NCBI GenBank assembly: GCA_023460875.1
Contig: JAEWOQ010000311.1
Location: forward strand, 1-6,115
Reading direction: 5' to 3'
Length of the DNA stretch: 6,115 bases
Source: Pseudomonadota bacterium
GTDB taxonomy: Bacteria > Myxococcota_A > Polyangia > Polyangiales > Polyangiaceae
This document shows positions 1 to 5,593 of the stretch, one piece after another (positions within the stretch are counted from its first letter, which is position 1; every line of letters begins with the position of its first letter). Made by a program: the position numbers and the translations under genes. A model generated the notes under the pieces. It saw only the letters and a program-made list of their open reading frames with translations. It was not told where the DNA came from and ran no database searches.

Positions 1-2
1 CC

Positions 3-1823
3 CGAGATCTGCGTCTCGGGCGCGAGGTCGCGCTCAAGGTGATCCACCGCCACCTGCGCGAAAACCACGAGGTCGCGTCGCGTTTCGCGAGCGAGGCGCT
101 GGCGGTCGCGAAGCTCAAGCACCCCAACATCGTCGAGGTCTACGACGTCTCCGACGAGGACGACCAGGAGCGCTACCTGGTGGTGGAGCTGGTGCGGGGT
201 GTCACCCTCCGCCGCTTGCTCACGGATCGTCGTCAGCTCCCGGCGGAGATCGCCGCGGCGATCGGCTTGGAGGTGTGCGCCGGCCTGGCCCACGCGCACC
301 GACAGGGCGTCATCCACCGGGACATCAAGCCCGAGAACGTGTTGATCGAGCTCGACCCTGCGCAGGCGGAGGGCATCGAAGGCGACGATGACGAGGAGCG
401 CGCGCGCATCAAGCTCGCGGATTTCGGTATCGCGAAGCTGCTCGATGCCCAGGGGGTCACCTCGACGGGGCAGGTGCTCGGCTCACCCGCTCACATGGCC
501 CCTGAGCAGATCGAAGGGGGCGACGTGGACGCCCGAGCCGACGTCTTCGGGGTGGGCGTCTTGCTCTACGAGTGCATGGTGGGGCAGCTGCCCTTCGACG
601 GAAAGAACCCAGCGCAGGTGCTGCGCCGGGTGCTAGAGGGCACGTTCACGGCGCCGGACCGCGCGCGCCCGACCGTGGGTAGCCAGTGGAGCGCCATCGT
701 CTCGAAGGCGCTGGCGCAGCAGCCCTCCGAGCGCTTCGCCGACACCACCGAGCTGGCCGCTGCCCTGAAGCAGGAGCTCGCGGCCCTCGGGTTCGACGAG
801 CCCCGCGGCGAGCTCGCGAAGTACCTCGCAGATCCAGAGCGGTATGTGGAGAGCTACGGCGAGCGCATCCTCGAGAGCCTGTCCGGGGCGGGTCACACCG
901 CGCGGGAAGAGGGGGACGTGCTCCGGGCGGCTGGGCTCTTCAATCGTGCCTTGGCTTTCAAGCCGGACGACACCCAGTTGCTGGCGGAGGTCGCCGGGCT
1001 CGCGCGCCGAGCGCGGCGTCGGCGTCGGGTCGTGCGCATGGGGAGCGGCGCCTTGCTCGCTGGCGGGCTGGCGGGCGCTGCGCTGTGGGTCGGCAACTCG
1101 CTGATGGCCGACCGGTCGTCGAGCTCCGAGTCCCACGAAATGGGTCGTGCGCCGGTCGGCTCCCCTCCCGCCACAGCGGCGGCGACGGCCAGCGAGACGC
1201 GCGTGCCGACCGCGGTCTCCCCCGGCCCCGCTCCGGTGCCGTCCACGGCGAGCGCTCAGCCGGAGCCCTCCGCGCCGTCTACTGGGGCCTCCGAGACGCC
1301 CCGTGCCTCCGAGACCATTCCGCGCAAACCCGAGATCGCGCGGCGCAAACCCCAGAATCGCCCGTCGCCCCCCGAGACGAGCGAGGTGCGCGACGTGCGG
1401 ACCCTCGTGATCGGACCACAGAACGCCAAGGTGCGGATCGACGGAAAGCTCGAGCCTTGGTTCCGGACGCGGCAGCTGACCCTGGGCCCCCACACCTTCG
1501 AGTTCGTGCCGCCGAACAGTGAGTGCTGTGAGCCGACGGCGCCGCGCACGATCGAGATCGTGCCTGGCGAGGGGGCGCAGGTCGTGCAAGGGACCATCCC
1601 ATTCAAGCCAGCCGTGCTTCGCTACAGCGGCCCATCAGGCTCGCGCGCGAGCTGTGGCGTGGCTGGCCAGCTCGCGGTCGGGGAGACGAAGGAGATCCCC
1701 CTGAACCGTCCCGCCCACTACCTGACCTGCACGATCTTCCCATCGGCGGAGAGCGCGGAAGAACCCAAACGCATTGACGTCACCCTCCAGCCCGGCCGAA
1801 CCTTCGTGCTGACCGGATCCTGA
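3..1823 (+). CDS. Transmembrane Ser/Thr protein kinase with C-terminal PEGA-like repeats (5' partial)
   Basis: Hanks-type Ser/Thr kinase that phosphorylates proteins in the cytoplasm and probably senses the envelope. The frame is open to the left edge, so the start and Gly-rich loop are missing; the subdomain II motif VALKVI (Lys codon 36-38) is present. Counting the GTG at 39 as residue 1, visible motifs are the helix C Glu (E19), HRDIKPEN (93-100), DFG (128-130) and APE (154-156), so the catalytic residues are intact. HRD Asp to DFG Asp is 33 residues, against 18 in PKA, because of an acidic insert. A TPR-like helical pair (about 287-325) and an Arg-rich stretch precede one TM helix (about 336-357). 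A Pro/Ala/Ser/Thr-rich linker (360-450) follows, then two beta-rich PEGA-like units (about 453-530 and 531-592) with four Cys (496, 497, 539, 564), which would be extracytoplasmic. The internal GTG at 39 is not the real start. The substrate is unknown. Confidence 0.93.
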   Translation, partial: RDLRLGREVALKVIHRHLRENHEVASRFASEALAVAKLKHPNIVEVYDVSDEDDQERYLVVELVRGVTLRRLLTDRRQLPAEIAAAIGLEVCAGLAHAHRQGVIHRDIKPENVLIELDPAQAEGIEGDDDEERARIKLADFGIAKLLDAQGVTSTGQVLGSPAHMAPEQIEGGDVDARADVFGVGVLLYECMVGQLPFDGKNPAQVLRRVLEGTFTAPDRARPTVGSQWSAIVSKALAQQPSERFADTTELAAALKQELAALGFDEPRGELAKYLADPERYVESYGERILESLSGAGHTAREEGDVLRAAGLFNRALAFKPDDTQLLAEVAGLARRARRRRRVVRMGSGALLAGGLAGAALWVGNSLMADRSSSSESHEMGRAPVGSPPATAAATASETRVPTAVSPGPAPVPSTASAQPEPSAPSTGASETPRASETIPRKPEIARRKPQNRPSPPETSEVRDVRTLVIGPQNAKVRIDGKLEPWFRTRQLTLGPHTFEFVPPNSECCEPTAPRTIEIVPGEGAQVVQGTIPFKPAVLRYSGPSGSRASCGVAGQLAVGETKEIPLNRPAHYLTCTIFPSAESAEEPKRIDVTLQPGRTFVLTGS

Positions 1824-1920
1824 ACCCCAGCGGGGCTCGGGGCCGTACGAGCGCTGGCGCGCCGGCGTCCAACACGGAGTGGTTCGCATCCGCCCCCATC
1901 CCCGACTCCCTCCCTCCAGT

Positions 1921-2988
1921 ATGCCGTTCCGAGGCTTCTCCGTGCGAGCCGTCCCGGCGACGCTGTTCGGCGCGTGTCTGTGTCTGACGGGGCCCGCCCG
2001 AGCGCAGGATTGGGGCATCGGAGACCTCGAGTCTCCTGGTACTGGGCGCGACAGCGGGGGAGCGGATGCCGTCCCACGGGAGCGCCCGACGCTGCGGCGG
2101 CTGAGCGATCAGGCGGAGCTGGATCGAGCCGCAGCGATGTATTTGGCCGGGGACTACGCGTCCTGCGCGGAGCACCTGGGAGATCTGCTCGGAGAGTCGG
2201 CGGACCGCCCTTTCGAGGACGCCTTCGTTCGTGAGCGCGCCCGTCTGTACTACGCGACGTGCTTGCTCTTCTCCGATCAGCGTGAGCGCGCCCGGGAGCC
2301 GCTCTACGACGCGCTGCGGGAGAACCCGCTGATGAGCCCGCCCGACAGCCTGACGTTCCCGCCTCCTCTGGTGAGCCTGTTCCTCGAGGTGCGGGACGAC
2401 ATGCAGCAGCTCATCAAGCGCGAGGAGGACAATCAGCTGAATCAGCTCCGCGCGGAAGCCGCCGAGGCGCGCCGTCGCGCCGAGGAGCGGCGCAAGCGTC
2501 TGGAGGAGCTCGAGCGGCTCGCGGGAGAGGAGACCATCGTCATCCAGAACCCTCGTTGGCTCATGAGCGTGCCCTTTGGGGTGGGGCAATTTCAGAACGG
2601 GAACTCCACCCTCGGCTGGACCTTCTTGGTCAGCGAAACCGTGCTCGCGGCTACGGCCCTCGGCTCGGGGTTGGTGTTGCTCGATCAGTACGGGCGCGTG
2701 GCCCGGCAGGATCTCGATCGCCCGCTGCGTCACGACGTGCTGAACCGCAACACGCGGGCCGCCTACGGCACCTTGGTGGCGTCCTCCTGGGGCCTGCTCG
2801 CCGTCGCAGTGGCGGGCATCGTCGAAGCGCACGTGAGCTACGTGCCCGAGCGCCGCGAGACCCGCGAGCGGGTCCTACCCCGTCACCTGCAGGACGCGAC
2901 CCGGGACAGCGCGACGCTGCCGCGGTTGACCCCCCTCGTGGATCCGGAGGCGGGGAACTTCGGCATGTCGCTCCAGGGCACGTTCTGA
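1921..2988 (+). CDS. Exported TPR/coiled-coil protein with two C-terminal membrane helices
   Basis: No enzyme motif is recognised; it looks like an envelope scaffold or adaptor. The ATG at 1921 gives 355 residues and a good Sec signal peptide: arginines in the first 9 residues, a hydrophobic core (10-24) and a PARA|Q cleavage site after residue 28. An in-frame GTG at 1879 would add 14 residues and spoil this shape. Neither start has a clear Shine-Dalgarno, so the start is moderately certain. Mature part: two TPR-like helical pairs (about 66-92 and 106-135), a Pro-rich segment ending in a helix (139-161), a charged coiled coil (about 161-207), a PFGVGQFQNG motif (218-227) and two hydrophobic helices (about 231-255 and 281-303). 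GQFQNG followed by a helix resembles the PGxGQxxNG pattern of small membrane modules such as DUF5683 (resemblance only). It lies 97 bp after the kinase with no obvious terminator between, so co-transcription and a shared role are likely. The cysteines at 19 and 21 do not form a standard lipobox. Confidence 0.82.
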   Translation: MPFRGFSVRAVPATLFGACLCLTGPARAQDWGIGDLESPGTGRDSGGADAVPRERPTLRRLSDQAELDRAAAMYLAGDYASCAEHLGDLLGESADRPFEDAFVRERARLYYATCLLFSDQRERAREPLYDALRENPLMSPPDSLTFPPPLVSLFLEVRDDMQQLIKREEDNQLNQLRAEAAEARRRAEERRKRLEELERLAGEETIVIQNPRWLMSVPFGVGQFQNGNSTLGWTFLVSETVLAATALGSGLVLLDQYGRVARQDLDRPLRHDVLNRNTRAAYGTLVASSWGLLAVAVAGIVEAHVSYVPERRETRERVLPRHLQDATRDSATLPRLTPLVDPEAGNFGMSLQGTF

Positions 2989-2997
2989 GGGTGACCG

Positions 2998-3927
2998 CTA
3001 CAACGCGCTGACGACCGTGGCCGACCGGTCCGCGGCCCGCTCGGCGGCCTCGGCGCTCGCGACGCTCAGCTCGTCCGCGCGCCGGAGCTCCTGGGAGGTG
3101 AGCCCCAGCAGGCGGAGCAGCAAGCGCGGCGGGCGGAGGCCGAGGTCCGGCTCGTTCTCGAAGAGGCGCCCGAGATATTCGGCGTAGGCGCGGGCGAGCT
3201 GCAGGGTTCCGATGCCGTCGAAGGCCCGCGCCTTCGGGCGACTCGCGAGCGGGAGGGCCAAGAGGCTCGTGAAGAGCAGCAGGAAGATCCAACGGAGGCG
3301 GCGCCGCGCGTCCGGATCTCGCGCGAGGACGTGGCGGAGGAAGTGCACGTTGAGCGGCACGTGGAAGGACTCGTCCCGCGTCAAGATGGTGAGCATCGAG
3401 CGGGCGGCGGGGTGACGCACGTTGCGGAGCGCGAGCCGGTAGGTGGTCGCGCCGATCGTCTCGAACATCAGGTTCGTCAGGACGATGGTCTCCATGCGCT
3501 CGGCCCGCGCGTACAGACGATAGAACGTGCGGGTCACGCGCCCCATGGGCAGCACCTCGCCGCCGATGTGCTCGAGGAACTCCGTGAGCAGCTCGCGGTG
3601 CCAGCCCTCCTCGTTGCCGTAGAGCTCGAGGGTGCGGCCGAGGTCCGGATCCCAGGACGCGACCTCTTCGGCGAGCTCGTGGGCCTGGCGGAGCCCCGAC
3701 TCCTCGGCGCGGAAGGCGGCGTTGAAGAACTTGATGGCCGCCCTGCGCTCCTCCTCGTTCGACCAGATGATCGGCTCGGAGAGATCCAGGTACTCCTCGC
3801 GCATCTTCTCGGCGCGTCGCTCGAGGATGCCGAGCCACCAGCGAGTGGGACGCCCAGGGGCGGTCGTCGAGCGGGTGTTCGTCGAGACGGAGTTCGTCGA
3901 GACGGAGTTCGTCGAGGCGATGTTCAT
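2998..3927 (-). CDS. Ferritin-like diiron protein, probable oxygenase or desaturase-like
   Basis: 309 residues, mostly helical. It shows the six-ligand diiron pattern of ferritin-like four-helix bundles: E75 or E76 in helix 1, E107-G-W-H110, E156 (FE, helix 3) and E186-S-F-H189. Spacings of 31, 49 and 30 residues between the glutamates resemble acyl-ACP desaturases (castor enzyme: E105, E143xxH146, E196, E229xxH232). The extra His that AurF-type N-oxygenases carry four residues before the last ExxH is absent (Leu182 here). Such proteins use O2 at a carboxylate-bridged iron pair for desaturation, hydroxylation or N-oxidation; the substrate cannot be read. A hydrophobic stretch (212-229) suggests membrane contact or a lipid-like substrate. 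The start ATG at 3927 has no Shine-Dalgarno. The first 21 residues are a (NxxST) pentapeptide repeat encoded by a 15-bp tandem repeat. The only other in-frame ATG (codon at 3804, residue 42) would drop the tail but keep all metal ligands. It lies 60 bp after the methyltransferase on the same strand, so they may form an operon. Confidence 0.85.
   Translation of the reverse strand: MNIASTNSVSTNSVSTNTRSTTAPGRPTRWWLGILERRAEKMREEYLDLSEPIIWSNEEERRAAIKFFNAAFRAEESGLRQAHELAEEVASWDPDLGRTLELYGNEEGWHRELLTEFLEHIGGEVLPMGRVTRTFYRLYARAERMETIVLTNLMFETIGATTYRLALRNVRHPAARSMLTILTRDESFHVPLNVHFLRHVLARDPDARRRLRWIFLLLFTSLLALPLASRPKARAFDGIGTLQLARAYAEYLGRLFENEPDLGLRPPRLLLRLLGLTSQELRRADELSVASAEAAERAADRSATVVSAL
3866..3925. 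repeat. Four tandem 15-bp units in the 5' end of the diiron gene
   Basis: Units at 3866-3880, 3881-3895, 3896-3910 and 3911-3925. The middle two are identical (GTCGAGACGGAGTTC on the plus strand); the outer two differ by a few bases. On the minus strand they encode successive five-residue units of the form N-x-x-S-T (NIAST, NSVST, NSVST, NTRST), starting with residue 2 of the diiron protein. The 15-bp period preserves the reading frame, so copy-number change would lengthen or shorten the N-terminal tail without a frameshift. Confidence 0.95.
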
Positions 3928-3987
3928 CGGAGAGGAGCGGTGGCCGTCGGAGCGATCGGCATCAGCGGTCGCCGACGCGCGCCCGGC

Positions 3988-4722
3988 TTAGCGTGTCTTA
4001 CGGTAGGCCGCCACGTAGAAGCCCGCGAGGTTGCGGAGGGGCGTGTCGCAGAGGGCGTGCTCGGCGCGCCACAGCACGTCACCGATGACCGGGACGCTGA
4101 CGAGGGGCGCGGTGGGGGTGACGATGCGTACGCCCCGCGCGTCGAAGAACTCGCAGCCTGCAGGGGTGAGCTCCCGCGCGCGGCGCGGGGAGTCGAAGCG
4201 GGTGTAGACGTCGCTCTCGCGGGTGCCTTCGCCCACCTTCTGTGCCGGCCCCAACCGACGCAGGAGGCCGCGCAGGCTCCAGGGGTTGTAGAGCTCCGCC
4301 AGGACGACGCCGCCGATCCGTGTGACCCGGGCCATCTCGGAGAGCGCCCGCTCGATGTCCTGTACGTGCGCCAGGACCTTGAACGAGCACGTCACGTCGA
4401 AGCTCTCGTCGTCGAAGGGCAGCTCCGTCGCCGAGCCTTCGACCACGTCCAGGCCCCGCGCGCGGGCCTTCTCCAGCATGCCCGGCGAGAGATCGATGCC
4501 CTTGGCCTTGGACGCGAACTGGGCGATGCGCTCGAGCACGAGGCCTGTCCCGCAGCCCACTTCGAGCACCTCACGCCCCTCGCCGAACCGGCGGACGTAC
4601 TCGCTCTCCAACGAGTCGAGCAGGTTGTGATAGCCCCGCGGCGCGTTGTCCCCGCGTTGCGCCTCGTACTGCTTCGAGAACTCGTCGTAGTAGGCTCGGT
4701 TCGTCTCGTGTCCGCCATCCAT
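3988..4722 (-). CDS. Class I SAM-dependent methyltransferase
   Basis: A 244-residue cytosolic Rossmann-fold methyltransferase of the UbiE/Methyltransf_11 type. Motif I is VLEVGCGTG (52-60). The acidic residue at the end of beta 2 is D77 in GIDLSP, followed by a helix (MLEKA). The next motif is EGSATELPFDDESFD (95-109), and after it come the beta 4 strand with a His (KVLAHV) and a post-motif region GGVVLAELYNP (137-147). The C-terminal about 90 residues are the variable, substrate-facing part and give no substrate clue. The start was placed at the ATG at 4722 because an AAGG sits 7 bases upstream; the longer frame from 4797 adds 25 residues unlike a methyltransferase N-terminus. TAA stop at 3990-3988. 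It precedes the diiron gene by 60 bp on the same strand, which suggests both act on one product, for example methylation of a hydroxylated or N-oxidised intermediate (inference). Confidence 0.9.
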   Translation of the reverse strand: MDGGHETNRAYYDEFSKQYEAQRGDNAPRGYHNLLDSLESEYVRRFGEGREVLEVGCGTGLVLERIAQFASKAKGIDLSPGMLEKARARGLDVVEGSATELPFDDESFDVTCSFKVLAHVQDIERALSEMARVTRIGGVVLAELYNPWSLRGLLRRLGPAQKVGEGTRESDVYTRFDSPRRARELTPAGCEFFDARGVRIVTPTAPLVSVPVIGDVLWRAEHALCDTPLRNLAGFYVAAYRKTR

Positions 4723-4729
4723 GGTGGAG

Positions 4730-4733
4730 CCTT
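4730..4733 (-). promoter_or_regulatory. Ribosome binding site that sets the methyltransferase start
   Basis: CCTT on the plus strand reads AAGG on the minus strand, with 7 bases to the ATG at 4722. No comparable site lies before the longer start at 4797, so this decides the start. Confidence 0.6.
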
Positions 4734-4818
4734 GTAGCGAATCTGCAGGTCGAGGCCACGCCCCGGGGTGGGGGCAGCACGGAAAATCAGCCCGCATCGC
4801 CCCCGCGCCGTCCGAGGC

Positions 4819-5412
4819 TCAGAGGTGCTCGGGCGGGAGTTCACGCCCGCAGGTAGGGCACAGCGCTGGCTGAGAGGGAGTCGGTGGCGGCGGGGAGCTC
4901 GGTCGCTGGGCGAGGCTCTCCGCCAGCCGGGCGAGGGAGGCGTCCATCGACGAGTGCAGGCGCGCCCGGGCGAGCAACGTGAGCACGAGCACCGTCACGA
5001 GCGCGCCGCCCAAAGCCCAGAACATGGTGCCCGTGGGGAGCCCCTCGCTGGCGAAGGCGGCGATCCCCACGGCCAGGCTCAGGGCGACGAGATCGAGGGC
5101 CTGCCCCCGCTGCATACGGCGCCGCGCCGCGGAGCGGGCGATCTGGGTCCGGCTCCGCAGGGCCGCCGCGTCCGCCCCAGAGGTGGCGGCGCGGATGAGG
5201 GAGCCGGCGATCTCCGCGTAGGGGGACTGGAAGCCGAGGCTCCGCACGAGCCGGGTGAGCCTCGGGTCGTGGCTCTCCAGGGCTGCCATGAGGCGCGCGT
5301 GCACCTCTGGGACGTGAACGGCTGCCTGAAACAGGGCTACCGTGCGTGCGCCGAGCACGACTACGGCGAGCCCGAGGACGATCTCGATGCTGGGAATCGC
5401 GTCTTCGCCCAA
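4819..5412 (-). CDS. Three-TM membrane protein with C-terminal CxxC tail, function unknown
   Basis: Not recognised. With a TTG start at 5412 the protein has 197 residues. A hydrophobic helix lies at about 6-28, then a soluble, Arg/Ala-rich segment (about 30-105), two closely spaced TM helices (about 106-122 and 129-148), a short helical region, a Pro-rich stretch (172-179) and a C-terminal CPTCGRELPPEHL. The one-helix, long loop, two-helix plan recalls MotA/TolQ/ExbB proton-channel subunits, but I see none of the conserved glycine/proline signature of that family, so this is only a topology match. The lone CxxC (185-188) is half of a zinc-ribbon site and could bind metal only as a dimer or with a partner. 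TTG was chosen because GGAGG lies 5 bases upstream; GTG codons at 5430 and 5457 are alternatives. The gene lies 96 bp before the methyltransferase on the same strand. Confidence 0.72.
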   Translation of the reverse strand: MGEDAIPSIEIVLGLAVVVLGARTVALFQAAVHVPEVHARLMAALESHDPRLTRLVRSLGFQSPYAEIAGSLIRAATSGADAAALRSRTQIARSAARRRMQRGQALDLVALSLAVGIAAFASEGLPTGTMFWALGGALVTVLVLTLLARARLHSSMDASLARLAESLAQRPSSPPPPTPSQPALCPTCGRELPPEHL

Positions 5413-5417
5413 ACGAA

Positions 5418-5422
5418 CCTCC
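5418..5422 (-). promoter_or_regulatory. Shine-Dalgarno GGAGG supporting a TTG start
   Basis: CCTCC on the plus strand is a perfect GGAGG on the minus strand, 5 bases before the TTG at 5412. The upstream GTG candidates at 5430 and 5457 would place this site inside the gene. Confidence 0.6.
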
Positions 5423-5465
5423 GGCCACACTCGAGCACATCTCGCGCGCCGTCGCACTCGACATC

Positions 5466-5489
5466 GCCTTCGAGGTGGCCTTCGAGGTC
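5466..5489. repeat. 12-bp tandem duplication
   Basis: GCCTTCGAGGTG (5466-5477) is followed at once by GCCTTCGAGGTC (5478-5489), 11 of 12 bases the same. It lies in the divergent intergenic region, 54-77 bp upstream of the TTG start of the membrane protein. Confidence 0.9.
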
Positions 5490-5490
5490 C

Positions 5491-5510
5491 TCGGACGGCG
5501 TCGGACGGCG
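5491..5510. repeat. 10-bp perfect tandem duplication
   Basis: TCGGACGGCG occurs twice in a row (5491-5500 and 5501-5510), one base after the 12-bp duplication. It is noncoding in the gene set proposed here. Confidence 0.9.
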
Positions 5511-5520
5511 TCCCCGCGGG

Positions 5521-5529
5521 GGGGAGGAG
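5521..5529 (+). promoter_or_regulatory. Shine-Dalgarno-like GGGGAGGAG ahead of a leader ORF
   Basis: A purine run with GGAGG at 5523-5527, 6 bases before a GTG at 5534. It is far better than the weak AGG (5579-5581) directly before the protease start. It is too far from that start (about 60 bases) to serve it directly. Confidence 0.45.
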
Positions 5530-5533
5530 CCTG

Positions 5534-5593
5534 GTGCTCGGTGCTGGCTGGAGGATGCCCGCTCTTCGGCTTCGAGATAGGCTCGCTCCGTGA
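5534..5593 (+). CDS. Possible 19-residue leader peptide overlapping the protease start
   Basis: A GTG-initiated ORF of 19 codons (peptide MLGAGWRMPALRLRDRLAP) with a strong Shine-Dalgarno 6 bases upstream. Its TGA (5591-5593) overlaps the protease GTG (5590-5592) as GTGA, the classic geometry for translational coupling. Against a selected protein product: only 11 of 19 third codon positions are G or C, much lower than in the neighbouring genes, and it includes AGG, CGA and CTT codons. It could be a coupling leader, or chance in a GC-rich spacer. The same frame is open further upstream without a credible gene. Confidence 0.3.
   Translation: MLGAGWRMPALRLRDRLAP

Larger units (their letters stand above)
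5423..5520. promoter_or_regulatory. Divergent upstream region between the membrane protein and the protease
   Basis: This stretch must hold the promoter of the minus-strand membrane protein gene and probably that of the plus-strand protease. No convincing -35/-10 pair is visible. Its only distinct structure is the pair of short tandem duplications at 5466-5489 and 5491-5510, placed where a regulator might bind. The assignment rests on gene orientation alone. Confidence 0.4.

Noticed and set aside
1852..1867. 16-bp imperfect palindrome (GGCGCGCC core) between the kinase and the TPR gene, a possible operator or terminator
   Set aside because: It has no loop, no T-run and one mismatched pair; such GC-only palindromes are expected by chance at this base composition.
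1921..1986. Lipoprotein signal (LFGAC) in the TPR protein
   Set aside because: The residues before Cys19 and Cys21 do not match the usual Leu-(Ala/Ser)-(Gly/Ala)-Cys lipobox, and a clear PARA|Q signal peptidase I site follows.
3019..3037. GGCCG/CGGCC hairpin with an internal GACCGGTC palindrome near the convergent junction, a possible terminator
   Set aside because: It lies inside the diiron coding region, has only a 5-bp stem and no T-run on either strand.
2651..3838. 395-residue minus-strand open frame across the convergent junction
   Set aside because: It is out of frame with the diiron gene and antisense to the TPR gene; it shows the Arg/Ala/Pro-rich composition typical of a shadow frame.
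3331..4737. 468-residue plus-strand open frame opposite the diiron and methyltransferase genes
   Set aside because: It is antisense to two genes with clear domain motifs, has low-complexity composition with no recognisable domain, and reflects high GC3 suppressing stop codons.
4819..5412. Calling the three-TM protein a MotA/TolQ/ExbB proton channel
   Set aside because: Only the topology agrees; the conserved motif region of that family could not be seen, so the function was left open.
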